A DNA stretch of 64,000 bases from Brevibacterium sp. 239c (GCF_900169365.1 NZ_FXZH01000012.1:62001-126000), one strand, 5' to 3'; shown: positions 1-9,257, numbered from the stretch's first letter. The notes: generated from the letters alone by a model not told the origin. A program made the numbers and translations.

Positions 1-55
1 CTCAGGCCCAGTACCACCGATTGCAGGCATATCTGAAGGACCGCTACCGCGCTCG
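1..55 (+). promoter_or_regulatory. Probable 3' part of a glycine riboswitch (cut by window edge)
   Basis: The window opens with CTCAGGC followed by a run containing GTACC and then ATCTGAAGGACCG. This resembles the 3' half of actinobacterial gcvT-type glycine aptamers, where CTCAGGC is followed by a variable stem and a CTCTGGAAAG-like end. It lies about 90 nt upstream of gcvP, a classic place for this riboswitch. The 5' half of the aptamer is outside the window, so the call rests on one conserved block plus the context. Confidence 0.5.
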
Positions 56-79
56 CGCGTTGTCAGTCCGACAGAACGG

Positions 80-109
80 GGAGGACCACCACTGCTCAGT
101 GCGTCCTCC
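80..109 (+). promoter_or_regulatory. Leader hairpin upstream of gcvP
   Basis: GGAGGAC at 80-86 pairs perfectly with GTCCTCC at 103-109. Inside it CACT (90-93) pairs with AGTG (98-101) around a 4-nt loop. The left arm is a strong Shine-Dalgarno-like sequence held in the stem. No U-tract follows. Lying between the probable glycine aptamer and the gcvP start at 142, it is a candidate expression platform; that role is inference. Confidence 0.45.
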
Positions 110-141
110 ATAGGCGGGCGCGACACCGACCCGAGGACGGC

Positions 142-3093
142 ATGACCAGTTCACACGCCCACACAAGTTCACTCGCGCACACCACCGCCCCCACCGGAGA
201 CACCGAACGTCCCTTCTCCGACCGGCACATCGGCCCCCGCGCCGACGACACCGCGGCCATGCTGGCCGAACTCGGCTACGACTCCCTCGAAGCGCTGTCG
301 GCCGCAGCCGTCCCAGAATCCATCCAGATCGACGGACTCGACCTGCCCACCGGCCGCTCCGAAGCCGAGGTCCTCGGTGACCTCCGCGCGATCGCCGGCC
401 AGAACGTCATGCGCACGCAGATGATCGGCCAGGGCTACTACGACACGATCACCCCGGCCGTCATCCGCCGCAACCTGGTCGAGAACCCCGCCTGGTACAC
501 CGCTTACACCCCGTACCAGCCCGAAATCTCCCAGGGCCGCCTCGAAGCGCTGCTGAACTTCCAGCAGGTCGTCCAGGACCTCACCGGCCTCGACATCGCC
601 AACGCCTCCCTCCTCGATGAGGCCACCGCCGTCGCCGAGGCCGTCCTCCTCATGCGTCGAGCAGTGAAGAAGGGGACGACCGTCGTCCTCGACTCCGAAC
701 TCCATCCGCAGACCATCGCCGTCGTCCGTGCCCGCGCGAAGGCTATGGACTTCCGCGTCACCGTCGCTGACCTGGCCAAAGGCCTCGTAGGCGAAGATAT
801 CTTCGGCATCGTCTGTGCCCAGCCCGGCACCACCGGAGTCATCCGCGACTTCACCGAAGCCGTGGACGGCGCCCACGATCGCGGCGCACTTGTGACCTTC
901 GACGCCGACCTCCTGGCCCTGACCCTGCTCAAGGATTCCGCCTCCCAGGGCGCCGACATCTCCGTGGGCTCGGCCCAGCGCTTCGGTGTTCCCCTGTTCT
1001 TCGGCGGACCCCACGCCGGCTTCATGGCCGTGAAGTCCGGCCTCCAGCGCCAGCTGCCCGGCCGCCTCGTCGGTGTCTCCAAAGATTCCCAGGGCAAACC
1101 CGGTTACCGCCTGGCCCTGCAGACCCGTGAGCAGCACATCCGCCGCCAGAAGGCGACGTCCAACATCTGCACCGCGCAGGCACTGCTGGCCAACGTGGCC
1201 TCCATGTACGCCGTCTATCACGGCCCCGTCGGCCTGACCCGCATCGCCTCCCGCATCCACCGCCTGGCCCAGGCCTTCGGAGCGTGCGCGGACACCGCAC
1301 CCGGCGCCGAGGTGGTCAGCCGCGAATTCTTCGACACCGTGGCCATCCGCGTCGCCGACGCAGAAGCAGCCAGAGTCGTGTCCGAACGCGCCGGTTTCAA
1401 TATCCGCGTCATCGACGACTCCACCATCGGCGTCTCCTTCGGCGAACCACACTCGGTCGCCGATGCCAACGGACTGCTTGAAGCCCTGGGAATCATTGCC
1501 CGCATCGATGAAGCGGACTTCGAAGCCGCCTCGGCGGGGACATTCGGTGCCAACCATGTTCCGACCCCAGCCTTCGACGCGACCTTCCACCGCGATACCG
1601 AGTTCCTCACCCACCCCGTCTTCAGCGCACACGGGTCCGAGACCTCGATGATGCGCTACCTGCGCACCCTCGCTGACCGGGACCTGGCGTTGGATCGGAC
1701 CATGATCCCGCTCGGCTCGTGCACGATGAAGCTCAACGCCGCGGCGGAGATGGAACCCATCACCTGGCCGGAGTTCGCTTCCATCCACCCCTTCGCCCCC
1801 GTCGAGCAGACTCATGGCTGGCGAAACCTCATCACCCGTCTGGAGAACTCGCTCGTCGAGGTCACCGGCTATGACCGTGTGTCCCTGCAGCCCAATGCAG
1901 GCTCTCAGGGTGAGCTGGCCGGGCTGCTGGCGATCCGCAACTTCCATGTGGCCAACGGTGAGGCCAACCGCGACGTGGTCCTCATCCCGCAGTCGGCTCA
2001 CGGCACCAACGCCGCATCTGCGGTCCTGGCCGGACTCAAGGTCCAGGTCATCGCGACCGCCGAGGACGGCTCGGTCGACATGGCCGACCTCGACGCGAAG
2101 ATCGAGAAGAACGCGGACAATCTCGCTGCGATCATGATCACCTACCCGTCGACCAACGGAATCTTCGAGTCCGAGGTCCGCGACGTCTGCGAGAAGATCC
2201 ACGCAGCCGGCGGCCAGGTCTACGTCGATGGTGCGAACCTCAACGCCATGGTCGGTCTGGCCAAGCCCGGCGAGTTCGGCGGCGACGTCTCCCACCTCAA
2301 CCTGCACAAGACCTTCTGCATCCCCCACGGTGGCGGCGGACCCGGTGTCGGACCGGTCGCGGTGCGCGAACACCTCGCCCCGTACCTGCCCGGCGATCCC
2401 ACCGCGGCCGAACTCGTGGCCGGTGCCGAGGATGCCCACGAACTGCCGATCTCGGCCTCGATGTTCGGCTCCGCCGGCGTCCTGCCGATCAGCTTCGCCT
2501 ACCTTGAGCTGATGGGCGGCGACGGACTGCGCGAGGCCTCGCGTGCAGCACTGCTGGGGGCGAACTACCTGGCGGCCAAGCTCCACGATGTGTTCCCCAT
2601 TCTCTACTCCGGTGAGCACGGACTCGTCGGCCACGAAACCATCCTCGACCTGCGCGAGGCCACAGCGAAGTCGGGCGTGACCGCCGAGGATGTGGCCAAA
2701 CGCCTCATCGACTTCGGTTTCCACGCCCCGACCCTGGCGTTCCCGGTCCCCGGGACCCTGATGGTCGAACCGACCGAGTCCGAGGACAAGGACGAACTCG
2801 ATCGCTTCATCGAGGCCATGCGCGTCATCCGAGCCGAGATCGATTCGATCGGCGACCAGTACACCTACGAGGAGTCGCCGTTGGCCGGTGCCCCACACCC
2901 AGCCACCGTCGTGATGGATGACTGGGATGCCAAGTACTCCCGCGACACCGCTGTGTTCCCGGTCAAGGGATTGCGTCAGACCAAGTACTTCCCGCCGGTC
3001 AGCCGCATCGACGGTGCTTATGGCGACCGCAACCTGGTGTGCACCTGCCCACCGCCAGAGGCCTTCGAGGTCAACGATGGAGAGGACGACTGA
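142..3093 (+). CDS. gcvP: Glycine dehydrogenase (decarboxylating), P-protein
   Basis: P-protein of the glycine cleavage system. It decarboxylates glycine with pyridoxal phosphate and passes the aminomethyl group to the lipoyl arm of GcvH. The 983-residue length is that of the single-chain form, with both halves fused. The N-terminus has the family RHIGP motif, and the PLP lysine is K723 in [17 protein letters not shown], followed by the Gly-rich loop. The ATG at 142 leaves a Ser/Thr/His-rich N-terminal tail of about 25 residues before the conserved core, so a later start is possible. It overlaps gcvT by one base (TGATG), so the two are probably translationally coupled. A probable glycine riboswitch lies upstream. 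Confidence 0.97.
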   Translation: MTSSHAHTSSLAHTTAPTGDTERPFSDRHIGPRADDTAAMLAELGYDSLEALSAAAVPESIQIDGLDLPTGRSEAEVLGDLRAIAGQNVMRTQMIGQGYYDTITPAVIRRNLVENPAWYTAYTPYQPEISQGRLEALLNFQQVVQDLTGLDIANASLLDEATAVAEAVLLMRRAVKKGTTVVLDSELHPQTIAVVRARAKAMDFRVTVADLAKGLVGEDIFGIVCAQPGTTGVIRDFTEAVDGAHDRGALVTFDADLLALTLLKDSASQGADISVGSAQRFGVPLFFGGPHAGFMAVKSGLQRQLPGRLVGVSKDSQGKPGYRLALQTREQHIRRQKATSNICTAQALLANVASMYAVYHGPVGLTRIASRIHRLAQAFGACADTAPGAEVVSREFFDTVAIRVADAEAARVVSERAGFNIRVIDDSTIGVSFGEPHSVADANGLLEALGIIARIDEADFEAASAGTFGANHVPTPAFDATFHRDTEFLTHPVFSAHGSETSMMRYLRTLADRDLALDRTMIPLGSCTMKLNAAAEMEPITWPEFASIHPFAPVEQTHGWRNLITRLENSLVEVTGYDRVSLQPNAGSQGELAGLLAIRNFHVANGEANRDVVLIPQSAHGTNAASAVLAGLKVQVIATAEDGSVDMADLDAKIEKNADNLAAIMITYPSTNGIFESEVRDVCEKIHAAGGQVYVDGANLNAMVGLAKPGEFGGDVSHLNLHKTFCIPHGGGGPGVGPVAVREHLAPYLPGDPTAAELVAGAEDAHELPISASMFGSAGVLPISFAYLELMGGDGLREASRAALLGANYLAAKLHDVFPILYSGEHGLVGHETILDLREATAKSGVTAEDVAKRLIDFGFHAPTLAFPVPGTLMVEPTESEDKDELDRFIEAMRVIRAEIDSIGDQYTYEESPLAGAPHPATVVMDDWDAKYSRDTAVFPVKGLRQTKYFPPVSRIDGAYGDRNLVCTCPPPEAFEVNDGEDD

Positions 3094-4376
3094 TGAGTAC
3101 CGAGAATTCGACGCGCGAGACCCCACTGCACGGAATCCATGAGCAGCTGGGTGCATCTTTCACCGACTTCGGCGGATGGGACATGCCGCTGAAGTACGGA
3201 TCCGAACTGGCCGAGCACCGAGCCGTGCGTGAGGCAGCAGGCATCTTCGACCTCTCCCATATGGGAGAAGTCCGCCTCACCGGCTCCGATGCCGCCGCTT
3301 TCCTCGACTACGCGCTCGTGGCGAAGTACTCGAAGATGAAGATCGGCAAAGCCAAGTACGGTGTGCTGGTCAACGAAGCCGGCTACATCCTCGACGACCT
3401 CATCACCTACCGGATCGCTGACGAAGAGTTCCTCATCGTCCCGAACGCCTCGAACACCCCGACCGTCGTCGCGACCTTGAAGGAACGCCTGCAGAACTTC
3501 CTGCAGGGGGAGTCCCCAGGTGCCGATGCCAAACTCTTCGACGAGTCAGAGGACACGGCACTCATCGCCGTGCAGGGGCCGAACTCCGCGGCCATCATCC
3601 TTCGGGCCCTCGACGAGGGTGCACATGGGGAATTCGGGCCCGCGACCACCTCGGCGGACGGATCGACGGCCAACGATGCGGCCGTCGACGGCTCCGGCGA
3701 TGATTCCTCGGTGAACTCGACAGGGATCACCGTCGGCGAGGCGGTCCGGGAGCTGAAGTACTACGCATGGATGCCGCTGACGATCGCGGGCATCGACCTG
3801 ATGCTCGCGCGCACCGGCTACACAGGCGAGGACGGCTTCGAACTCTACATTCCCAACATCGCAGCCGAGCGTTTGTGGGAGACCCTGACAACCGCGGGAG
3901 TCGACTACGGCCTCGTGCCCTGCGGCCTGGCCTCGCGTGATTCGTTGCGCCTGGAAGCCGGCATGCCGCTCTACGGCAACGAACTCAGCCTCGAGACCTC
4001 GCCCTACGACGTGGGTCTAGGCCGCATGATCGGGTTCAAAACGAAGGAGAACTTCGTAGCTCGTGACGCGTTGGCCAAGCTGGGGGAGACCGAACCGGCA
4101 CGCGTGCTCGTCGGCCTCACCTCCGCTGGCCGCCGCGCCGCACGGTCCGGGGCAACCATCTTCGCTTCTGCAGATGAGGTCGGTGCCGAGGACGGCACTG
4201 CCGTCGGAACCATCACCTCCGGACAGCCCTCGCCGACGCTGGGACACCCCATCGCCCTGGCGTTCCTCGACCGCGGGCTGGGCGATCCGGGCACATCCGT
4301 GTTCGTGGACATCCGCGGCAAGTCCCACGAATTCACCGTGGCCGAACTTCCGTTCTACAAACGCGGCGAGAACTGA
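3093..4376 (+). CDS. gcvT: Aminomethyltransferase, T-protein of glycine cleavage
   Basis: T-protein: transfers the one-carbon unit from aminomethyl-lipoyl GcvH to tetrahydrofolate and releases ammonia. The start is the ATG at 3093, overlapping the gcvP stop, with GGAGAGGA about 7 nt upstream; an in-frame start further upstream would lie inside gcvP. The N-terminus LHGIHEQLGASFTDFGGWDM and the later ARTGYTGEDGFE are family signatures. At 427 residues it is longer than the usual 360-375. The excess is a Gly/Ser/Asp/Ala-rich insert at about residues 176-213, between the GPNSA motif and the KYYAW strand. The rest looks intact, so the insert is probably a flexible surface loop. Confidence 0.96.
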   Translation: MSTENSTRETPLHGIHEQLGASFTDFGGWDMPLKYGSELAEHRAVREAAGIFDLSHMGEVRLTGSDAAAFLDYALVAKYSKMKIGKAKYGVLVNEAGYILDDLITYRIADEEFLIVPNASNTPTVVATLKERLQNFLQGESPGADAKLFDESEDTALIAVQGPNSAAIILRALDEGAHGEFGPATTSADGSTANDAAVDGSGDDSSVNSTGITVGEAVRELKYYAWMPLTIAGIDLMLARTGYTGEDGFELYIPNIAAERLWETLTTAGVDYGLVPCGLASRDSLRLEAGMPLYGNELSLETSPYDVGLGRMIGFKTKENFVARDALAKLGETEPARVLVGLTSAGRRAARSGATIFASADEVGAEDGTAVGTITSGQPSPTLGHPIALAFLDRGLGDPGTSVFVDIRGKSHEFTVAELPFYKRGEN

Positions 4377-4469
4377 TCCACCGAACCTGATGTTGTTGCC
4401 CCCGGTGGCTCGTACACTGGGGGGCACCTGCTCACCCATACAGCTGTCAACCAGCAGAAAAGGACAATC

Positions 4470-4868
4470 ATGGCTGAATTGCCTCCGCTCCCAGACAACT
4501 TCACGTACTCCGCTGAGCACGAGTGGATCAACGCCGGTGCCGACGCCATTGTCGGCAAGACGGTGAAGATCGGCATCACCGCGGTCGCCTCTGACGCCCT
4601 CGGCGAGGTCGTGTACGTGGATCTGCCGGAAGTCGGCGACACCGTCACCGCAGGCGAAACATGTGGCGAGGTCGAATCGACCAAGTCGGTCTCTGACCTC
4701 TACTGCCCCGTCACCGGCGAGGTCACCTCCATCAACGAGGCAGCCACGGACAACCCCGGACTGCTCAACTCCGACCCCTACGGCGACGGCTGGCTGTTCG
4801 AAGTCAACGTCACCGAACTGGGCGAAGTGATGGATGCAGCAGGCTACGCAGAGGCCAACTCCCTCTGA
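4470..4868 (+). CDS. gcvH: Glycine cleavage system H protein
   Basis: Lipoyl carrier that shuttles the aminomethyl group between P-, T- and L-proteins. At 132 residues it has the standard length. The lipoylated lysine is K72 in [18 protein letters not shown], the canonical site, and the N-terminal YSAEHEWI is typical. AAAAGGAC precedes the ATG. It lies 93 bp after gcvT. That gap holds a possible weak promoter (TACACT at 4413-4418 as a -10 element), so gcvH may be expressed from it as well as from the gcvP leader. The L-protein is not encoded here. Confidence 0.97.
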   Translation: MAELPPLPDNFTYSAEHEWINAGADAIVGKTVKIGITAVASDALGEVVYVDLPEVGDTVTAGETCGEVESTKSVSDLYCPVTGEVTSINEAATDNPGLLNSDPYGDGWLFEVNVTELGEVMDAAGYAEANSL

Positions 4869-4882
4869 CACAATCTCCGACC

Positions 4883-4930
4883 GATGGGACCGACCACAGC
4901 TGAAACATCCGGCCCGTGGCCGGTCCCATC
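4883..4930 (+). promoter_or_regulatory. Hairpin in the gcvH-sdaA spacer
   Basis: GATGGGACCG at 4883-4892 is an exact inverted match to CGGTCCCATC at 4921-4930, with a smaller CCAC/GTGG pair inside. There is no U-tract, so it is not a classical terminator. It lies directly upstream of the sdaA ribosome binding site and could be an attenuator or a processing or stability element. Confidence 0.4.
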
Positions 4931-4960
4931 GATCACACGAAAAGAATCGGAGTATTTTCC

Positions 4961-6457
4961 ATGCCACTGAGCGTCTTCGATCTCTTTACCGTCGGCATCG
5001 GCCCGTCGAGTTCCCACACCGTCGGCCCGATGCGAGCGGCATCGAGCTTCCTCACACTTCTGGGCGACAAGCTCGGATCCGTTGCAGACATCAAGGTTGA
5101 TGTCTTCGGGTCCCTTGCCGCCACCGGTGCCGGACACGGCACCTTTGACGCCATCCTGATCGGCCTGGAAGGCTGTTCTCCCGAGCACGTCGAAGCCAAT
5201 GAACTCACCGCCCGCCGGACCCGCATGTCCGAGACCGGCACAATCCTCCTCGGCGACGTGGCCGGGGACTCGGATGCCGCTGCTGGCGGTGTCGAGATCG
5301 CCTTCACCGAGAACGATATGGTCAAACGTCCCCTGACCATCAAGCCCCGCCACACGAATGCCATGACCATTGCCGCCTTCGATGCTGAAGGCAAGACGAT
5401 GGCCGAAGAGACCTACTACTCGGTGGGCGGCGGCTTCGTCACCTCAGAGACCGAGTTCCGTGAGAAGGAGCAGGCCGCCGAGGCTGTTGCTGAGTCCGGA
5501 ACCGATGACGCCAACGAGTTCGCCGTTGCCGACGCTGTCATCGACGCCGAGCTGCAGGCTTACAGTGAAGAACTGCCCTACCCGTTCCACTCGGCCGTCG
5601 AACTCCTGCAGCGCTGCAAGGAGACCGATATGTCGGTCGCTGAGATCATGCTCGTCAACGAGAAGTCGATGCGCGATGAGGACGAGATCCGCCACGGTCT
5701 CCTCCACATCTACTCCGTGATGGAGGAATGCGCCTCGGCGTCCTTGGACCGTTCGGGCTACCTGCCAGGCGGACTCAAGGTGCGCCGACGGGCTCACGAC
5801 TGGTATCTCAAGCTCAAGGCCGAGGACCCCGAACGTGACCCCGGATACTACCTGGAGTGGGTCAACCTCATCGCCATGGCCGTCAACGAGGAGAACGCTT
5901 CTGGCGGACGCGTGGTCACCGCGCCGACGAATGGTGCGGCGGGCATCATCCCCGCGGTGCTCCACTACGCACTGAACTATGTGGATTCTGTGGTCAAGGG
6001 CGGCGAGGCTGCCAAGCACAGGGCGATCGTGGACTTCCTGCTCACCTCGGCGGCGGTGGGTGTCCTGTACAAGGAGAGAGCGTCGATCTCCGGCGCCGAG
6101 GTGGGCTGCCAGGGTGAGGTCGGATCCGCGTCGTCGATGGCCGCCGGGGGACTGGCCGCCATCATGGGCGGAACTCCCGAGCAGGTCGAGAACGCCGCCG
6201 AGATCGCGATGGAGCACAACCTGGGCCTGACCTGCGACCCGATCGCCGGGCTCGTTCAGGTCCCGTGCATCGAACGCAATGCGATCGCGGCAGGCAAAGC
6301 GATCAACGCCTCGAGGATGGCGCTGTGGGGCGATGGCCAGCACAGGGTCAGCCTCGACGAGGTGATCGAGACGATGCGCCAGACGGGCGCCGATATGAGC
6401 TCGAAGTACAAGGAGACAGCGCAGGGCGGCCTCGCCGTCAACGTCGTGGAGTGCTGA
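4961..6457 (+). CDS. sdaA: L-serine ammonia-lyase, iron-sulfur, single chain
   Basis: Converts L-serine to pyruvate and ammonia using a [4Fe-4S] cluster. The ATG at 4961 gives [20 protein letters not shown], the canonical start of the family; an in-frame start at 4916 would add 15 unrelated residues and has no better ribosome binding site. The 498-residue length covers the fused beta and alpha domains. Likely cluster cysteines are C383 (GCQGEVGSA), C425 (CDPIAG) and C436 (VPCIERN). A short acidic linker (about residues 170-190) separates the domains. It follows gcvPTH in the same direction. Glycine cleavage supplies methylene-THF, glycine plus methylene-THF gives serine, and this enzyme then makes pyruvate, so the cluster is a plausible glycine catabolic unit. 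Confidence 0.96.
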   Translation: MPLSVFDLFTVGIGPSSSHTVGPMRAASSFLTLLGDKLGSVADIKVDVFGSLAATGAGHGTFDAILIGLEGCSPEHVEANELTARRTRMSETGTILLGDVAGDSDAAAGGVEIAFTENDMVKRPLTIKPRHTNAMTIAAFDAEGKTMAEETYYSVGGGFVTSETEFREKEQAAEAVAESGTDDANEFAVADAVIDAELQAYSEELPYPFHSAVELLQRCKETDMSVAEIMLVNEKSMRDEDEIRHGLLHIYSVMEECASASLDRSGYLPGGLKVRRRAHDWYLKLKAEDPERDPGYYLEWVNLIAMAVNEENASGGRVVTAPTNGAAGIIPAVLHYALNYVDSVVKGGEAAKHRAIVDFLLTSAAVGVLYKERASISGAEVGCQGEVGSASSMAAGGLAAIMGGTPEQVENAAEIAMEHNLGLTCDPIAGLVQVPCIERNAIAAGKAINASRMALWGDGQHRVSLDEVIETMRQTGADMSSKYKETAQGGLAVNVVEC

Positions 6458-6516
6458 GGTAGCCCGGGCCGCCGAGGTAGGCGGGGCCAGGGGCTCCTGT
6501 GAAGCCCGGCGCGCAT

Positions 6517-6553
6517 GCCGAGACACAGGCTAAGGGCCGAAACACAGGTTAGA
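6517..6553 (+). repeat. Imperfect 18-bp tandem repeat
   Basis: GCCGAGACACAGGCTAAG (6517-6534) is followed after one base by GCCGAAACACAGGTTAGA (6536-6553), 14 of 18 identical. It is non-coding and lies just downstream of sdaA. Confidence 0.6.
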
Positions 6554-6607
6554 CGCCGAGGAGCGCCCTTGCGCCCTATGTGTGAGGCTGTGTCTCCATC
6601 GAGACCA

Positions 6608-6659
6608 CGCCGGAGCGTCCATACACCTACGCACGCATAGGTGTATGGACGCTCCGGCG
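6608..6659. repeat. Perfect 22-bp inverted repeat with 8-nt loop
   Basis: Positions 6608-6629 pair without mismatch with 6638-6659; the loop is CGCACGCA. The stem begins CGCCGGAGCGTCC. No U-tract follows on either strand. It may act as a bidirectional terminator or transcript-stabilising hairpin downstream of sdaA, or be a dispersed palindromic element. Confidence 0.85.
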
Positions 6660-6720
6660 CTGTATCGGTGCCGGGTGCCGGCGACAGCCTCCGTTGAGGC
6701 GCCCTTTCCCACACCCGCCT

Positions 6721-6818
6721 CTCCCACACCCGTACACCCGCGCCCTCCTCTCCCACACCCGTACACCCGCGCCCTCCTCTCCCACACCCGTATACCCGCG
6801 CCCTCCTCTCCCACACCC
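6721..6818 (+). repeat. 29-bp tandem repeat (minisatellite), about 3.4 copies
   Basis: Three full copies (6721-6749, 6750-6778, 6779-6807) and a partial fourth (6808-6818). Each begins CTCCCACACCCGTA and ends CGCGCCCTCCT. The third copy differs by one base (GTATACC for GTACACC). The partial motif also occurs just before the array. It is strongly strand-asymmetric (C-rich on +). There are no unique spacers, so it is not CRISPR. Confidence 0.9.
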
Positions 6819-7113
6819 ATTCAATAACCAGCCCTGCCGCACGTCTCAATGAGGCGGGCGCTGGCTTCAGCGCCTGTCGAAAAGTCATCCCGAAGTCACG
6901 ACTCGAAGCGGCGGCGAAACGTGGAACATCCGTGGAACCGCAGTTCCAAAGGTGTTGAAATGTAACGAAACGATAACGAAGCTCTGTCCCGGCATGAGCG
7001 CGCGGGAGCGCCCTGGCGCATCCCAGAGATGCCATGGGGAAACCCGGGTTCGTGACGTGCGGAACACGCGCGGGAATCACACCGGAATGTGGCGTGAATC
7101 GCCGGTTTTCGAG

Positions 7114-7148
7114 TTGACGCTCATCCTCAGGTCGTTAGGTTTGGGGGC
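7114..7148 (+). promoter_or_regulatory. ectA promoter, probably giving a leaderless mRNA
   Basis: TTGACG at 7114-7119 and TAGGTT at 7136-7141 (TANNNT type) are separated by 16 bp. The GTG start of ectA at 7149 follows the -10 element by 7 nt, which would place transcription start at or next to the start codon. This spacing is typical of leaderless transcripts in Actinobacteria. Confidence 0.55.
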
Positions 7149-7643
7149 GTGAGAAACGCAGTCGCTGAACCTCAAACAGAAACCGATGTCCGGACTCCAA
7201 CCATGGAGGACGGTCAACACATGTGGAGACTGGCTAAAGATTCGGCCGTTCTCGACCTTAACTCCTCGTACTCCTACATCCTGTGGTGCCGTGATTTCTC
7301 GGCCACCTCGACCATCGCGCGAATCGGCGGAGAGCCCGCCGGGTTCGTCACCGGTTACACCCGCCCGGATCGGCCCAACACGCTGATGATCTGGCAGGTC
7401 GCTGTCTCGTCGGACTTCCGCGGACACGGATTGGCGAAGACCATGCTCAACGAGCTGGCCGACCGCACCAATTCGCTCCGCCTGGAGACAACGATCACCG
7501 ATGATAACGATGCGTCGAACCGTCTGTTCCAGTCATTCGCTGAGCAGCGCGGAGCGTCGTGCGAACGGCGTGCGCTGATCACCCCGGATCTGTACCCGGA
7601 CGGACACGACACCGAGTACCTGTACGAAATCGCACCACTTTGA
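7149..7643 (+). CDS. ectA: L-2,4-diaminobutyrate acetyltransferase (ectoine synthesis)
   Basis: GNAT-fold enzyme that acetylates diaminobutyrate to N-gamma-acetyl-diaminobutyrate, the second step of ectoine synthesis. The 164-residue product has the family core: MWRLAKDSAVLDLNSSYSYI near residue 26, then WQVAVSSDFRGHGLAKTML, whose RGHGLA loop binds acetyl-CoA, and TITDDNDASNRLF. The GTG at 7149 is chosen from the promoter spacing; an internal ATG at 7203 lacks a ribosome binding site. ectB and ectC follow in the same direction. Confidence 0.95.
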   Translation: MRNAVAEPQTETDVRTPTMEDGQHMWRLAKDSAVLDLNSSYSYILWCRDFSATSTIARIGGEPAGFVTGYTRPDRPNTLMIWQVAVSSDFRGHGLAKTMLNELADRTNSLRLETTITDDNDASNRLFQSFAEQRGASCERRALITPDLYPDGHDTEYLYEIAPL

Positions 7644-7657
7644 TGCACCGCTGAAAA

Positions 7658-7780
7658 GCCTGGTGCCACCAGGCGCCCTGGGGATCAGCTGATCCCGACT
7701 GGGACGCCGACCGGCGACAGCCGTATCCGAAACTGATCGGTCGCGGCCACCGCCTAGCCGCTTGCTCACGAGGCAAGCGG
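7658..7780 (+). promoter_or_regulatory. Three successive hairpins in the ectA-ectB spacer
   Basis: Palindromes lie at 7658-7674 (GCCTGGTG-C-CACCAGGC), 7681-7696 (GGGATCAGCTGATCCC) and 7758-7780 (CCGCTTGC/GCAAGCGG with a 7-nt loop). The spacer is 166 bp, long for an operon. The hairpins could attenuate, protect processed mRNA ends or guide differential expression of ectA and ectB. None has a U-tract. Confidence 0.6.
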
Positions 7781-7809
7781 GTAATCCAGAAGTCGAAAGG
7801 ACTCAAGTG

Positions 7810-9102
7810 ATGACCGAAAGCTCTAAGACCACAACTCCCGACATCTTCGAAACTCGCGAATCAGAGGTGCGAGGATACTCGCGCTCCTGGCCAGCCACCT
7901 TCGCCAAGGCACATGGTGCGAAGCAGTGGGGCGAAGACGGCAAGGAATTCATCGATTTCTTCTCCGGCGCCGGAGCCCTCAACTACGGGCACAACAACCC
8001 CGTCGTGATGAACCCTCTCATCGAGTACCTCCAGTCGGGTGCAGTCCTGCACTCGCTGGACATGAAGACCCCAGCTAAGCGTGAGTTCCTCGAAACCTTC
8101 CAGGACCTCATCCTCAAGCCCCGCGGACTCGACTACACCGTGATGTTCCCCGGACCAACGGGAACCAACACCGTCGAGGCTGCACTGAAGCTGGCTCGTA
8201 AGGTTACAGGCCGGCAGCACATGCTGTCCTTCACCAACGCATTCCACGGCATGACCCTGGGCTCGCTTTCGGTGACCGGCAACTCGATGAAGCGCGAAGG
8301 CGCAGGCATCCCGCTGACCAACAGCTCGAAGATTCCCTACGACGACTACTTCGACGGTGAGATTCCTGACTTCCTGTGGCTTGAAAAGGTCCTCGAAGAC
8401 TCCGGCTCGGGCGTCGACAAGCCAGCCGCTGTCATCGTTGAGACCGTGCAGGGCGAAGGCGGCCTCCGCGCCGCACGTGCCGAATGGCTGCGCGCTCTGT
8501 CCGAGCTCACCAAGAAGCACGACATCCTGCTCATCGTCGACGACGTCCAGGCCGGCTGTGGCCGTACCGGATCGTTCTTCAGCTTCGAAGAGGCTGGCAT
8601 CGAACCAGACATCGTCTGCCTGTCGAAGTCGATCTCCGGATCGGGTCTGCCGATGGCACTGACCCTGTTCCGCCCCGAACTCGACGTCTGGGAGCCAGGC
8701 GAGCACAACGGAACCTTCCGCGGAAACAACCCCGCATTCGTTACGGCGACCGCCGCGATCAAGAACTTCTGGGCCGACAACACGTTCCAGAACGAATTGG
8801 CCGACACAATCGCCGCACTGCACCAGCGCCTCGACTCGATCGTGGAGAAGGCAGAGGGAGCATCCATCCGTGGACGCGGACTCCTCGCCGGAATCTTCTT
8901 CGAGGATGACGAGGTTGCCGGCAAGGTGGCAGCAGAAGCCTTCGAGAACGGCCTGCTCCTCGAGACCTCCGGCCCCAAGGATGAGGTCACGAAGATCATG
9001 CCTCCGCTGACCATCTCCTCGCACGATCTGGAACAGGGTCTCGACATCATCGAGGCTGCTGTGCTGAAGTTCGCTCCGGCCAAAGAAACCGCGGCGGTCT
9101 GA
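7810..9102 (+). CDS. ectB: Diaminobutyrate--2-oxoglutarate transaminase (ectoine synthesis)
   Basis: PLP-dependent class III aminotransferase that makes L-2,4-diaminobutyrate from aspartate semialdehyde with glutamate as amino donor, the first committed ectoine step. The product is 430 residues. Visible motifs are [14 protein letters not shown] near residue 50, the [19 protein letters not shown] cofactor region, [14 protein letters not shown], and the Schiff-base lysine K273 in [14 protein letters not shown]. The ATG at 7810 follows AAAGGA by 7 nt. An in-frame TTG at 7762 would add 16 residues with no family similarity, so I reject it. Confidence 0.97.
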   Translation: MTESSKTTTPDIFETRESEVRGYSRSWPATFAKAHGAKQWGEDGKEFIDFFSGAGALNYGHNNPVVMNPLIEYLQSGAVLHSLDMKTPAKREFLETFQDLILKPRGLDYTVMFPGPTGTNTVEAALKLARKVTGRQHMLSFTNAFHGMTLGSLSVTGNSMKREGAGIPLTNSSKIPYDDYFDGEIPDFLWLEKVLEDSGSGVDKPAAVIVETVQGEGGLRAARAEWLRALSELTKKHDILLIVDDVQAGCGRTGSFFSFEEAGIEPDIVCLSKSISGSGLPMALTLFRPELDVWEPGEHNGTFRGNNPAFVTATAAIKNFWADNTFQNELADTIAALHQRLDSIVEKAEGASIRGRGLLAGIFFEDDEVAGKVAAEAFENGLLLETSGPKDEVTKIMPPLTISSHDLEQGLDIIEAAVLKFAPAKETAAV

Positions 9103-9182
9103 GCCTGCTCCCAGCTGAGCGCGAGAGCCTGAAAAACTGAGCTTCGGTTCGCCGAGACTCAACCATGAAACTTGTATGACGC

Positions 9183-9226
9183 GTTGCCGGTGGATCGGTC
9201 GACATTTCGACTGACACATCGGCAAC
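9183..9226 (+). promoter_or_regulatory. Hairpin in the ectB-ectC spacer
   Basis: GTTGCCG at 9183-9189 pairs with CGGCAAC at 9220-9226. Inside, GTCGA (9198-9202) pairs with TCGAC (9207-9211). The 155-bp ectB-ectC spacer is again long and structured, like that before ectB. Confidence 0.4.
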
Positions 9227-9257
9227 CCGTCTGATGTACCGATTGAAAGGACCACGA

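Larger units (their letters stand above)
6458..7148. other. 691-bp non-coding spacer between sdaA and ectA
   Basis: No credible gene. It holds an imperfect 18-bp tandem (6517-6553), a long inverted repeat (6608-6659), a 29-bp tandem array (6721-6818), two copies of the octamer CGCCGAGG (6470 and 6554) and the ectA promoter region. Open frames here are driven by the repeats and encode monotonous Arg/Gly/Val/Trp runs. Confidence 0.8.

Noticed and set aside
169..3156. 995-codon open frame antisense to gcvP
   Set aside because: Mirror of the codon bias of gcvP in a high-GC genome; no ribosome binding site, composition unlike protein, no motifs.
6721..6818. CRISPR-like array
   Set aside because: Repeats are directly abutting with no unique spacers, and no cas genes are present.
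6256..7080. 274-codon minus-strand frame across the sdaA-ectA spacer
   Set aside because: Made largely of the 29-bp tandem repeat translated as Val-Trp-Glu-Arg-Arg type runs, and overlaps the sdaA 3' end.
7644..7809. A small gene between ectA and ectB
   Set aside because: Only short frames, none with a ribosome binding site; the spacer is explained by hairpins.
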